Source: Balaenoptera acutorostrata
Lineage: Eukaryota; Chordata; Mammalia; Artiodactyla; Balaenopteridae
Reading direction: 5' to 3'
Assembly: GCF_949987535.1 (NCBI RefSeq)
Contig: NC_080077.1
Span: forward strand, 38,210,561 to 38,274,560
Length of the DNA: 64,000 nucleotides
Part shown: piece by piece, positions 23,800 to 35,205 of the stretch
Position numbering within the stretch: the stretch's first letter is position 1
How the letters are laid out: each line of letters opens with the position of its first letter
The notes under the pieces: model-generated
Told to the model about the DNA's origin: nothing
What the model saw: the letters and a program-made list of their open reading frames with translations, nothing else
Database searches by the model: none
Program-made: the position numbers and the translations under genes

Positions 23800-24400
23800 A
23801 TCTTCAATTAATTTTGGCATGCTTTGTTATATTTGCAGCCAACATCAGTCTTTCCCCCTCTAACTCCTTGTAGTTGGAATCATTATGGGAAAATGTGCTT
23901 AATTACATTCAGTTTAGCATTTTGTGGTACACAGTCTTATATAGTTCTCTAACTGTGCTTTGAATCTTGCCTTCCATCAAGGTTGCATTCTACAGAGGAA
24001 GGAAATGTCATGTACTTTATCTCTTTTAAATTGGCTAATGCCGTTTTCAAATAGTACCTTGCAAACAGAAAGGACTCAATAAACACTTGTTAATCATACC
24101 TCTCAAAGCTTCCTAAGTATATACCACCCAACCTCTCAGAGACTCAGGGAATAAAAACAACAACCAGTCCATAAGTTTCCTGGCAATATTTCAAATTATT
24201 TCTTTCTACAAAACATTCTCTTTTATTATCCAAGTCATAACACTTATAAGATTGAACTTCGTTGTTAAAAATATTGTTACAAAGCCACACAGGGCAGGGG
24301 TTATTATTGTCACTTATACCATGAAAGGGTTTCTTTATGTGTCGGATTCACTCCTGAGCCCAGTGTGACAAGTTAAGAAAAAGTCCAGGTTTTGCTTTTC
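23800..24400. other. Unassigned DNA
   Basis: No gene or repeat recognised. Confidence 0.4.
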
Positions 24401-24404
24401 CTCT

Positions 24405-24560
24405 GTTCATTCATTTGACAAATATTAATGGGTGTCTTCCCTGTACAAGACATTCTGCTAGGAGCTATTCAGGATACAACGATGAATTAGCAGAGATCTT
24501 GCCCTCAAGTCTTATGATGCTTTGTTGTAAGGAATACTGTCAAAGCCAGGTGGAAAGGCC
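24405..24560 (+). mobile_element. L2 LINE 3' fragment
   Basis: L2 signature: 'ttcattcatttgacaaatat', 'gctattcaggatacaacgat', then 'gagatcttgccctcaagtc'. Confidence 0.7.
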
Positions 24561-24564
24561 ACTG

Positions 24565-25090
24565 AGACTAGAGCCCTGAAATCTGTAACCAACAGATTTC
24601 CTACAGCATTACATGCAAATGAATAAAGTAACCAGGAGAGTGGATTTCATTTTTCAATTCAAATAGATAAAAATGCTTAGGAGAGTACCTTTTAGTTGGG
24701 GAAAGGAGTGTGTATTGTCACTTTTCCATTTTATATTTGTATTAATATTTATTTAATACACTTATCTTTTTCTGGTAGAGATAATGAGGAAAAATTATCA
24801 GGCATGGAGAGAAAAATCTCATGATGATCCATTTATTTCTTATTAAAAGAGAAAGAAGACAAGAAAAATAGGAGGAGGACTGAAAAGATGGAGTGGGAGA
24901 GACAGAGCCACTGGGAAAGAAAGAATTCTAGAAAGCCTGAACATCCTTTAATTCAACCCAAATTTATGAATAAAATGCAAATTGGTGGAGAGTTTTGACA
25001 CTTGTTAAGATTTCAAATAAGCCAAGGAAAGGGCTAAGAAGATAGCAGTTAGGGATTACATCACATAATTTTAGCATTTGTATTTAATAT
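24565..25090. other. Unassigned DNA
   Basis: No gene or repeat recognised. Confidence 0.4.
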
Positions 25091-25094
25091 AAAT

Positions 25095-25250
25095 CAGTGA
25101 TTCTCAACATGTAGTGTGACTGTGAATCACATATGGATTTGGTTAAGATTTCCGGCTCTAAGGGCTTTTCCTAGAGTTTCTAATTCAGTGGGTCTGCGGT
25201 GGCATCTAGAAATCATCTACTGGTCCTCAGCTATGAGAAGAAGTACAAGA
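25095..25250 (+). mobile_element. MER5A-type hAT MITE (diverged)
   Basis: Begins 'atcagtgattctcaacatgt' and holds 'gtttctaattcagtgggtct', both MER5A landmarks. The 3' terminal repeat is not recognisable. Confidence 0.7.
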
Positions 25251-25254
25251 AATA

Positions 25255-25580
25255 CTGCTTATGACTTTGCTCTGGTCTAGCCCTTGGGAGAAAGCTATCA
25301 GCTTGATCCTCAAAGAAAAATGTGTTTTATACACTCTGTATCTCAGACCTATACTGTGACATTGCTGTCCTCCAATGACAAAAATACCCAAATAGCTGAG
25401 ACTGTTTAGAGAAGGTGACTAAGCCTCGGTGAAATTAAAGTTTTGTGACACTTTATTTCCTGAGACCAGCAATGCTGAGAACCATCTTGTATTGATCCTG
25501 TTGAGTTTAGGTAAAGGGAAACAATTATATTCATTTGGTCTGATGTGACTTCATTCTAGGGTCATCACACATCTCGGTCT
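25255..25580. other. Unassigned DNA
   Basis: No gene or repeat recognised. Confidence 0.4.
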
Positions 25581-25584
25581 ATTT

Positions 25585-25663
25585 AGTCCTGTTGTCTTAT
25601 TTTCTTGTCCCTTTCACTCTCAAAGTGTACCAGTCTGGGCAATAAATTATATGGTCACCCTAT
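25585..25663. mobile_element. Fragment of a small palindromic-ended DNA transposon
   Basis: The right half of a familiar mammal-wide element: 'ctttcactctcaaagtgtac', 'gggcaataaattatatggtc', ending ACCCTATA. The left inverted end is missing. I do not give a family name because I am not certain of it. Confidence 0.5.
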
Positions 25664-25664
25664 A

Positions 25665-26190
25665 TAAATATAATAAATAGAAAGGAAGAGGGAACTGAAA
25701 CTATGAGAACCCTAATTTGTAGAATAACTCAATGAGGAATAGCAAATTTTGATGCACCTGTTAATCAAATATTCTATAATTTTATAAACTTAACCATTTT
25801 GAGCTGACATACAGACACAGAATGAGTTAAATGGATGAAGTAATTTCTTAATTTATATACATGAGTCAGTTAGAACAAGTAATTCTTGATTTATTTGTCT
25901 GAAGAGAATTAACTATTTTTAACCAAAATGTATGTAATGAAAATGTAGATGAAGAAACTTAAGGAAAATTAATATCAAAATTGACTATCAACAAAATCAT
26001 TTCAAATGATGGCAGTAATAAGAGTGTATATATATATATATACACACACACTATATATATTTCAATAAGAGCACCATTTTTCTTTGAAGAAGACTTGACA
26101 CATTACCATTCAGAATCATTTTCGTAGCAGGGAAGGGAAAATACCAGGATACATGGAGTTATATTAGGTCTTGCGGAATAAAAGCTATGT
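25665..26190. other. Unassigned DNA with a (TA)n(CA)n run
   Basis: AT-rich, with no gene recognised. A (TA)n(CA)n(TA)n microsatellite occupies 26025-26060. Confidence 0.45.
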
Positions 26191-26194
26191 GGCT

Positions 26195-26345
26195 TTTGTA
26201 GGTTTGGGGTCATTTAATCTTTGTGACTGTCCCCTCCTTCTTCTGTAAAATGGGGCTCAAATCTCCCAACAGGTTTGTTGTGATGAATAAATTATAAAGG
26301 TGAAATAAAGTAGTACATATAACATGCTCTATAAATTCTGGTTGC
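26195..26345 (+). mobile_element. MIR SINE fragment
   Basis: 3' half of MIR: 'ttctgtaaaatggggctcaa', 'tttgttgtgatgaataaatt', then 'acatgctctataaattctgg'. Confidence 0.75.
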
Positions 26346-26463
26346 AAAGCATAAGCCTGTCTAATCTTCATGCTGTTCTTGTTCATTCAGTATTTTTGTC
26401 ACTAGATGAGACCCTTTAATGATGTATGTCAATAGTTGAAGATTCTTTTTAGGTGTACTGATT

Positions 26464-26629
26464 TGATTTTATTATTTTTTTAACTTTTTATTCTATATTG
26501 GAGTATAGGTGATTAACAATGTTGTGTTAGTTTCAGGTGTACAGCAAAGTGATTCAGTTATACATATACATGTATCTATTCTTTTTCAAATTCTTCTCCC
26601 ATTTAGGTTGTTACATAATATTGAGCAGA
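26464..26629 (-). mobile_element. L1 3' end, 166 bp, with perfect TSD
   Basis: Minus-strand L1 3'UTR only ('tattggagtataggtgatta', 'tacagcaaagtgattcagtt'). Flanked by the perfect 11-base duplication GTGTACTGATT at 26453-26463 and 26630-26640. A typical heavily 5'-truncated L1 insertion. Confidence 0.95.
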
Positions 26630-26644
26630 GTGTACTGATTATAG

Positions 26645-27220
26645 ATCAGATATCATTAGCAGTAAACACATATGTCGTGATGAGGACATTGCAGAGGTAG
26701 AGGGGAGGCAAAGGGGCTTGGTTTCATGGAGATTGTGGACAATGAAAGTTCTAGATACTAGAATATGGGTGATGCAGGTAAAGAAGTATTTGGAACATTT
26801 TTATCCTCAGAGATATATATTAGAAAAAGAAATGTATATCAACAATGCCTGAGTTTAATTCTGAAGAAAGTAAAATTTTAAAAATTCCCTCACTATCTTA
26901 GTTTCTGGCCTCTTCCTTAGCCTTTTCGTTTCTTTCTCCTTTTATTTCAATCCTGAAAGTTTTCCTAAAAGTGGTTTATGTATTATCTAAAAAGTTATTT
27001 CTAAGAGAATCCTGGTAGCAGCTGTTCAGTATTCGTCATTTATACCTGTTACAAATAGAAAATTGCATCAGCAAACCAGAATAAAAAGATGGTAAATATA
27101 AAATACAAACACAATTTTTATGTGAAGAAACCTTTAAGACTATTTAACCTTCATCCTGTCAAACAGGAATTTTCCCTCGAATGCAGTTAGCTTGAAACAT
27201 GTACTAATATAAGCTCAGTT
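26645..27220. other. Unassigned DNA
   Basis: No gene or repeat recognised. Confidence 0.4.
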
Positions 27221-27239
27221 TTAAAATTACAAACACCAG

Positions 27240-27432
27240 TTGGGACTTCCCTGGCGGTCCAGTGGTTGGGACTTCACCTTCCGATGCAGGGGGTGTGGGT
27301 TTGATCCCTGGTCGGGGAGCTGAGATCCCACATGCCTTGCGGCCGAAAAACCAAAACATAAAACAGAAGCAATATTGTAACAGGTTCAATAAAGACTTTA
27401 AAAATGGTCCACATCAAAAAAAAATCTTAAAA
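27240..27432 (+). mobile_element. tRNA-derived SINE with unique 3' tail
   Basis: Plus-strand head 'ttgggacttccctggcggtc' with the B-box region 'gggtttgatccctgg', followed by the 3' text 'caggttcaataaagacttta' and 'aaatggtccacatc' and poly-A. This tail differs from the CHR copies with the long GC-rich middle, so it is a different subfamily. Flanked by AAAATTACAAACACC (27223-27237) and AAAATTACAAGCACC (27434-27448). Confidence 0.95.
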
Positions 27433-27479
27433 AAAAATTACAAGCACCTGAGACCACATAAAACCTTAGAGCCACTGTA

Positions 27480-27560
27480 TTCCATTCATTCATTTATTCA
27501 TTCATCCAGCCAATGTACATTCTGATTTATTGAGTCCCAATCATGTGCTAGGGACAAAGG
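27480..27560 (+). mobile_element. L2 LINE 3' fragment
   Basis: Short match: 'ttcattcatttattcattca', then 'ttattgagtcccaatcatgt' and 'gctagggacaaagg'. Confidence 0.55.
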
Positions 27561-27564
27561 TAGA

Positions 27565-27850
27565 GGATGGCTGCCAAATGGCAGCACATGGGCAGATTTA
27601 GCTTCCAGAAAATTTCCATGATGCCTACACAATGGTCCTAATACCTAAAAACTGGAAGATTCACATCAATATTTAAATATACAGCTTTTTTTTTTTTTTT
27701 AATTGGAAGGAATGACAGCACTGGTTCTAAACTCCTGCTTGGGAGTAAATGGCTGAACCTGAGTTGCTGCTGTCTCCACTGGTTGGGTCCTCCAGTTTGC
27801 TATATAGCCCACCAATCCTCATTATCTTACGGTTAATGACACTCCCCTTT
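27565..27850. other. Unassigned DNA with a T-run
   Basis: No gene recognised. A run of about 16 T is at 27687-27702. Confidence 0.4.
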
Positions 27851-27854
27851 TCAC

Positions 27855-28170
27855 TCAGTTGCTTTACAAGCCTGAACCATGTCAATTCTACAATGTAAGC
27901 ATCACTGGAATTCCTTCATTTTCCCTACATCTCTATTACCTATACCCTAGTCCACTGCCATTATCTGCAGCCTGGATATCTTCAGCAGCCTTCCAAATGG
28001 TACCTCTGCTTTCTGTCTTGCCCTGCCACCCACATTTCCTAATCAGATAGCTACTGTTCAGACATACTGCACTTCCTACAGTACAAATCTGACCATGTCA
28101 CAATGGCTTCGCTCTTCCTGAACTGAGCCTTCCATTCACTTCCGCAAAACCCATGGTTGGCAGTTCTGAA
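27855..28170. mobile_element. Possible ancient pyrimidine-rich dispersed repeat
   Basis: Text such as 'ctgaccatgtcacaatggct' and 'ccttccattcacttccgc' resembles a very old mammal-wide repeat that also seems present at 37.7-38.2 kb. I cannot name the family with confidence. Confidence 0.35.
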
Positions 28171-28174
28171 CTGT

Positions 28175-29535
28175 ATACTCTAACTAGGGAAAATAAGTTT
28201 GAAAGGTGGCATTTCTAAGAGTATTAAGATAAAAACATTTGTCTCAGATAGACAAGCTGATTAATTTGAAAAAGGGACATACTTGCTAATCCAGCACTTC
28301 AGTAGCACAGAATCCTGTAAGAACTAGGCAGGGTACTTGTCAATGGACACGGGCATCAGAGCTTGAGTTCAAAAGATCAAAATCAATAGCATTAGAGAGC
28401 ATTCTTTCCAAAGTATGGTAATGGTATAACTCCCTTTGGCTTTAATGGAAGTCATGAAGCTAACATGCCATGTAACCTTTTTAAAATGGAAGGATTAGCA
28501 TTCATCTGGGGCTGCCACATGGAGTGTGCATTGACAGAGCATGATGCATAGAGCTTGAATTGATCAAAGTGACTTAAAGTTCTTCTCTTTCCTCTTTTGT
28601 AAACTGAGTACCGTATTATCCTCCCTACCCATATGATAATGATTTGGACTTTCAAAACAGAACTCACTGGGGACTCAAAAAATACCATCTGTAGCAGGAG
28701 GTCAGTTCTTTCAATGTATGATTCATATACCAGTAGTAATGCCACTTGGGAGATGTTATTTAGATCATCATTTTGTCTGATGGTTCTTCTTCACTGATTC
28801 ATTTAAGAAAAATATAGAGAAGGCCTATGAAGTGTAGGGCACTGTTATTTATTGACAGAAATATTTCTAGTCAAAATTGAGAGAATATCTCTTACTCTTC
28901 TACCCATGAAAATGATTGTTTTGCAGAAAAGTGTAACTGAATTATTATCTTCAGGGGGGTTACATGGAATATTTTCTGTGACAAGTTAATCAAAATATTC
29001 TGCAATTATAAAAATTCAAATATACGCTAGACAAATTTAATTCTTTGAATTCTATTTGCTGCTACCCATGGATTCCTCAAATACTGAAATAATTTCAACA
29101 TAAATTATCTTCTTTTAAAGAACTAAACATAAAAATGAGAAAATAAAACAAGAACTGTAAACATGGATTCCCGAAAATAAATATTTTTAGTGGGGTTCTG
29201 GGGCAGCTCGCTGTCACAGAAAATGTTTTAATACAAGATAAATCATGATTCAAAAATAAATTTCCTTTGTAAAAATAAAATTTAGGTTCCATAAGGTTGA
29301 CTGCTTTTATATTATAAGAGCATATAAGTATGCCACTGACTTCAGATGCTCTTATGGGTTGCCTTGAAAAAGAGTTGTTTCTACTTGAAAAAGCTACATA
29401 CATGGATGGCATTTAGAACTTAGCTGGATGCTAACCTCTAACTGTTTACTAATCTGTGGGCGTCCATAAGCAGTCATTTACTACATCCTCCTATAAACAA
29501 CACCCATTACTGCAGTGATGTTGTGCAGTTGCATC
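28175..29535. other. Unassigned DNA
   Basis: No gene or repeat recognised. Confidence 0.45.
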
Positions 29536-29539
29536 ACAG

Positions 29540-30120
29540 CTGCTTGGTTTGCTGAACTGAATGTTAACACTGTCTTTTACTCGTTGTAACATGGTGCTCA
29601 CTCAAACAGTGGCTCAATTCTTCTGCTTTCACATATATTCCCCAAGATAATGAAATCCATTTGGGAGCTCTGGAAAACTTAACCAGCATAGATTTGAGAA
29701 GCCATGCTGCCAGACCCCGTAACAGGCTATTTGATGCTCTGCTCCACTTTGATTTAAACGGAGCCTCTGATACAAACAGAGCATGCCTCATGTATTCCAG
29801 AGCCTTGTGTTCTATTTCTTCATACCCCAAGGATGTCACTTATCATCACCGTTGGTCATGCAGAGCTGAAAGAACAGGAGAGGTAGATGTGCTCTGCCAT
29901 TCACAGCTGGGCTCCATTTTGGCTGCAAAAGAAAGCTACTTGAGGCATTGTGGACTATTTCTTAGCCATTTAATGACATTCGAAGAAGAGCAAAGAGCAG
30001 CTTTTATAAAGATGACATTTCAACTACTCTGCCTTTTCTTATTTTTAGCCCTAACTCAAGAAGTATCCACCATCCTAAGACATTTATTAATTCATGAAGT
30101 GATGGAGAGCTGACAATTTT
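29540..30120. other. Non-repetitive block with open frames on both strands
   Basis: Single-copy-looking text with a 150-codon open frame on plus (29661-30113) and a 91-codon frame on minus (29564-29839). No domain, signal peptide or known motif is recognisable in either. The plus frame ends in a hydrophobic run (LLCLFLFLAL) that could be chance. It might be a conserved noncoding element or an exon of an unknown transcript, but nothing in the sequence proves either. Confidence 0.3.
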
Positions 30121-30965
30121 ATGGATCATGATAAAACCAAAGAAGTGTTATGCTCTTGATTCCTTACAAAAAAAGATGATAATTATATTAACCATTCAAT
30201 TATTTAGTAAGATATACCTAATAGAGTCGTTCCAATCAGCAAGATTCACAACTAGTTTTTCCTAGAAATGTAATAATTAAAATGGTTTTAACTCTAGTTT
30301 CTCAGAAGTACTTTTTAAGGAAGAAGTCCCTCTATCTAGGTAATTTTTCATAAAATGAACTTATGCTTTTCATTTTCTCAGGACAAGTTAGACAGCTTCA
30401 AAGTTAGATGTTTTAAGAAGGGGAACTAATGTCTGTTTGACAGGTTTTAAAAGTCGTACTTGACAGCATGGTTATAGCTGTTTGATAGGAAGACTTAGAC
30501 GTTCTGCTTTATCGAATGTCAGGCGGCAGAACTGAAAGATCATCTTAATAACTTTTCTTCTTTAAAACCAGCAATTTTTCATTTAAAAGCACAAGAGTAG
30601 TTTTAATCAAATAATGGTTCCTAATATCACTTATAGCTTTAAAACGTTATGATTTTATGAGTTCAAACCATTTGTTCGGGTTGGAGGAAGCCAGAATTTC
30701 ACTTCTGTTATTTCACTCTGAACTGGAAGTCTGGATATCAAAAGTCCTTAGAATTCTGGGGGTCGGTCTAAAGTGGAGAATTCGATAATCTTACAACTTC
30801 CTTTTCAAATGTTAACTCATTAACAACAAGAATTAATTGTTGCTATCCCCAATGCATTTCCACCACAACACAGGATACATATATATCCTATACATATATA
30901 TAGGCTATCAAAAGATATCTAATTTCCTAACTCAAATTATCATTCATTCTGATATACATGATGGT
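30121..30965. other. Unassigned DNA
   Basis: No gene or repeat recognised. A short TATA-rich stretch lies at 30877-30903. Confidence 0.4.
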
Positions 30966-30967
30966 AG

Positions 30968-31060
30968 TAGGGTTGCCAGATACAGTAGAGGATGCTCATT
31001 TAAATTTCAGTTTCAGGTAAACCATAAATAATTGGGTATGTTCCAAATATTGCACAGATC
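30968..31060 (+). mobile_element. Fragment of a 'GTTGCCAGATA' dispersed repeat
   Basis: Text 'gggttgccagatacagtaga', 'ttaaatttcagtttcaggta' and 'gttccaaatattgcac' matches a common small mammal-wide DNA repeat whose name I am not certain of. The rest of the element is missing. Confidence 0.5.
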
Positions 31061-31174
31061 CTTTAACATTTTGGTCTGATTAAATAGGTTTTCAGTCACT
31101 GTCAGCCATTAAAAGAATTTTACTAATTATGAAGACAAATTCTTTTCATTTTTAAACTTCTGGAATTGGGATGG

Positions 31175-31452
31175 TGTGATGGTTAATTTTATGTGTCAAC
31201 TTAACTGGGCCACAGTGTGTCCTGTTATTTGGTTAAACATTATTTCTGGGTATATCTGTAAGAGTGATTCTGGATGAAATTAACATTTGAGTCACTAGGC
31301 AGGGGCAAGCACGTTGCCCTCCTCAATGGAGGTGGGTCTCATTCAATCTGTTGAGAGCCTAAATAGAACCAAAAAACCCAGTAATGGAGAATTTCCTCTC
31401 TCTGCTGAACTGTCTTCAACATGGGTCATTGGTCTACTCCTGTCTTTGGACT
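31175..31452 (+). mobile_element. ERVL/MLT2-type LTR, left part
   Basis: Starts with the typical 'tgtgatggttaattttatgt' and continues 'gtcaacttaactgggccaca' and 'atgaaattaacatttgagtc'. The LTR breaks at 31452, where L1 sequence begins, and resumes at 35079. It carries no viral gene. Confidence 0.8.
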
Positions 31453-34400
31453 ACCACACCCCCTCCCCCTTGGCAACCACAAGTCTGTTCTATATGTCTA
31501 TTAGTCTGTTTCTCTTTCATAAAAGTTCAATTGTGTCATCTTTTAGATTCCACATATAAGTGATATCGTACGGTATTTGTCTTTCTCTTTCTGACTTACT
31601 TCACTTAGTATGATAATATCTAGTTCCATCCATGTTGCTGCAATGGCATTATTTCCTTCTTTTTAATGGCTGAGTAGTATTCCATTGTATATATGTACCA
31701 CATCTTCTTTATCCATTCTTCTGTTGAAGGACGTTTAGGCTGTTTCCATGCCTTGGCTATTGTGAATAGTGCTGCTATGAACATTGGGGTGCATGTATTT
31801 TTTGAATTATAGTTTTGTATGGATGTATGCCCAGGAGTAGGATTGCAGGATCACAGGGCAGCTCTGTTGTTAGTTTTTTGAGGAACCTCCATACTGTTTT
31901 CCATAGTGGCTGCACCAACTTACATTTCCCACCAAGAGTGTAGGAGGGTTCCCTTTTCTCCACAGACTCTCCAGCACATTATTTGTAGACTTCTTAATGA
32001 TGGCCATTCTGACTGGTGTGAGGTAGTACCCCATTGTAGGTTTGATTTGTATCTCTCTGATAATTAGCGATGTTGAGCATCTTGTCATGCACCTGTTGGC
32101 CATCCGTATGTTGTCTTTGGAGAAATATCTATTTAGTTCTTCTGCCCAGTTTTCAATTGGGCTTTTTGGTTTTTTGTTGAGTTTCATGAGCTGTTTGTAT
32201 ATTTTGCAAATTAAGCGCTTGTCGGTTGCATCATTTCCATATATTTTCTCCCATTCCGTGGGTTGTCTTTTCATTTTGCTTATGGTTTCCTTTGCTGTGC
32301 AAAAGCTTTTAGGTTTAATTAGGTCCCATTTGTTTATTTTTGCCTTTATTTCTACTACCTTGGAAGACTGACCCAAGAAAACTTGGTACGATTTATGTCA
32401 GAGAATGTTTTGCCTATGTTCTCTTCTAGGAGTTTTATGGTGTCATACCATATGTTTAAGTCTTTAAAGCATTTTGAGTTTTTGTGTATGTTGTGAGGGT
32501 GTGTTCTAACTTCATTGATTTACATGTGGCTGTCCAACTTTCCCAACACCCTTGCTGAAGAGATTGTCTTTTTCCCATTGTATATTCTTGCCTCCTTTGT
32601 TGAAGATTAATTGACTGTAGGTGTGTGGGTTTATTTCTGGGCTCTCTATTCTGTCCCATTGATCCATATGTCTGTTTTTGTGCCAATACCACGCCGTTTT
32701 GATTACTGTAGCTTTGTAGCATTGTCTGAAGTCTGGGAGGGTTATGCCTCCTGCTTTGTTCTTTTTCCTTAGGATTGCTTTGGCAATTCTGGGTCTTTTA
32801 TGGTTCCATATAAATTTTAGCATTATTTGTCCTAGTTCAGTGAAAAATGTCACAGGTAATTTGATAGGGATCACATTAAATCTGTAGATTGCTTTGGGCA
32901 GTATGGCCATTTGAATGATATTAATTCTTCCAATACAAGAGCATGGAATATCTTTCCATTTTTTGAATCATCTTCAGTTTCCTTTATTAATGTTTTATAG
33001 TTCTCAGCATATAAGTCTTTCACTTCCTTGGTCAGGTTTATTCTCAAGTATTTTTTTTTTTTTGGTGTGATTTTAAAAGTTATTATTATTATTATTATTA
33101 TTTTATATTCCTTTCCTGATATTTCATTGTTAGTGTAAAGAAATGCAACTGATTTCTGTATGTTAATCTTGTATCCTACTACCTTGCTGAATTTCTTTAT
33201 CAGTCCTAGTAGTTTTTGTGTGGAGTCTTTAGGGTTTTCTATTATATATATAGTATCATGTCATCTGCATGTAATGACAATTTACCTCTTCCCTTCCAAT
33301 TTGGGTACCTTTCATTTCTTTTTCTTCTCTGATTACTGTGGCTAGGACTTTCCAATAATATGTTGAATAGAAGTGGTGAGAGTGGGCATCCTTGTCTTGT
33401 TCCAGATTTTAATAGGAATGCTTTCAGCTTTTTACTGTTGAGTATTATAGTGGCTGTGGGTTTGTGAGAAATAGCTTTTATTATGTTGCAAAATCTTCCC
33501 TCTATACCCACATTGGTAAGAGTTTTATAATGAATGGATGTTGAATTTTATCAAATGCTTTTTCTGCATCTATTGAGATGATCACATGTTTTTTGTCTTT
33601 TGTTGATACGGTGTATCATATTGATTTTGTGTATGTTGAACCATCCTTGTGAACTTGGGATGAATCCCACTTGGTCATGGTGTGTGATCTCTTTTTATGT
33701 GTTGTTGGATTTGGTTTGCTAATATTTTGTTGAGAATTTTTACATCTATATTCTTCAAAGATATGGGCCTGTAATTTTTTTTTTTTTGGTAGTATCTTTT
33801 GCCTGGTTTTGGTCTCATTGTGAGGGTGGCTTCATAGAATGTCTTTGGGAGTGTTCCCTCCTCTTCAGTCTTTTGGAAGAATTTGAGAAGGATCAGTATA
33901 AGTTCTTCTTTATATGTTTGGTAGAATTCACCTGTGAAGCCATATGATCCTGGACTTTTGTTCATAGGGAGTTTCTTTTTGGTACAGATTCTGTTTCACT
34001 TCTAGTGATTGGTCTGTGTTCAAATTATCTGTTTCTTCTTGATTCAGTTTTAGTGAGCTGTATATTTCTAGAAACGTGTCCATTTCTTCTAGGTTGGCAA
34101 ATTTGTTGGCATGTAATTGTTCATAGTATTCTCTTATGGTTTTTTGTATTTCTGTGGTATCAGTTGTTATTTCTCCTTTTTCATTTCTTATTTTGTTTAT
34201 TTGGGTTCTATTTTCTTCCTGGTGAGCCTGGCCAGAGGTTTTCAATTTTGTTTATCCTTTCAAAGAACAAGCTCTTGGTTTTATTGATTTTTTCTATTGT
34301 TTTTTTAATCTCTATTTTATTTATTTCCTTTCTGATCTTTATTTTTTCCTTCCTTCTGCTGACTTTAGATTTTGTTTGTTCTTTTTTTCTGATTCTTTTA

Positions 34401-35078
34401 GGTGGTAGGTTAGGTTGTTTGAGATTTTTCTTGTTTTTCTGAGGAAGGCCTGTAGTGCTGTGAACTTCTCTCTAAGAACTGCTTTTGCTGCATACAATAG
34501 ATTTTGTATGGTGGTGTTTTCATTGTCATTTGTCTGAAGGTATTTTAAAATTTCCTCTTGATTTTATCATTGACCCATTGGTTTTTTAGTAGCATGCTGT
34601 TTAGTCTCCATGTATTGATTGCTTTTTTCTCATTTCTTTTTCTGTGGTTGATTTCTAGTTTCATGTCACTGTGATCAGAAAAGATGCTTGAAATAATTTC
34701 TATATTCTTAAATCTGTTGAGGCTCATTTTGTGCCCTAGTATGTGGTCAATCCTAGAGAATATTCCATGTAAGCTTGTAAAGAATGTGTATTCTGGGTTT
34801 TTTTGGATGTAATGTCCTGAAAATATCAATTAAGTCTAACTGTTCTATGGTATCATTTAGGATCTCTGTTGCCTTATTGATTTTCTGTCCAGAAGATCTG
34901 TCTGTTGATGTAAGTGGGGTGTTAAAATCTACTATTATGGTATTCCCATCAATTTCTCCCTTTGTGTATGTTAGTATTTGTTTTATGTATTTTAGTGCTC
35001 CTATATTAGGTTCATATATGTTGACAAGAGTAATATCTGCTTCTTGTATTGATCCTTTTATCATTATACAGTGCATGA
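31453..35078 (-). mobile_element. L1 LINE, 3.6 kb, truncated at both ends, inside an LTR
   Basis: Minus-strand L1. The left edge enters directly into 3'UTR text ('cctcccccttggcaaccaca') with no poly-T and without the terminal 'ttggagtatagttgattt' segment seen in other copies. The right edge lies inside the ORF2 endonuclease domain. The direct repeat CTTTGGACT (31444-31452 and 35079-35087) flanks it. A T-run at 33051-33063 and an (ATT)n run at 33080-33104 are internal expansions. Confidence 0.9.
31775..35077 (-). pseudogene. L1 ORF2 remnant (endonuclease part to C-terminus)
   Basis: Decayed ORF2 protein reading right to left. The partial endonuclease is at 34753-35077 (IVNIYxPN-like region, then STDRSSGQKINKAT). 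A linker follows, then the reverse transcriptase at 33242-33965 with [14 protein letters not shown] and the metal-binding box as HADD instead of F/YADD. The C-terminal part lies at 31775-32910. The frame shifts repeatedly and stops interrupt it. The first part of the endonuclease is missing. It cannot make a functional enzyme, and the H in the catalytic box is an added defect. Confidence 0.9.
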
Positions 35079-35203
35079 CTTTGGACTCAGGGTCTGGACT
35101 TCTCAGTCTCCATATTTGTGTGGGCCAATTCTTTATAATAAATCTCTTTACATACATACATTTTATTGGTTCTGTTTCTCTGGAGAACCCTGACTAATAC
35201 AAA
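35079..35203 (+). mobile_element. ERVL/MLT2-type LTR, right part
   Basis: The LTR resumes with 'ctttggactcagggtctgga' and continues through 'ccaattctttataataaatc' to the typical end 'ctggagaaccctgactaata'. Together with 31175-31452 it makes about 400 bp of one LTR in one orientation. The repeated CTTTGGACT marks the L1 insertion point. Confidence 0.85.
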
Positions 35204-35205
35204 TA

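Noticed and set aside
29661..30113. 150-codon frame as a protein-coding gene
   Set aside because: No domain, homolog or splice context was recognised, and the opposite strand is also open; listed only as an unexplained block.
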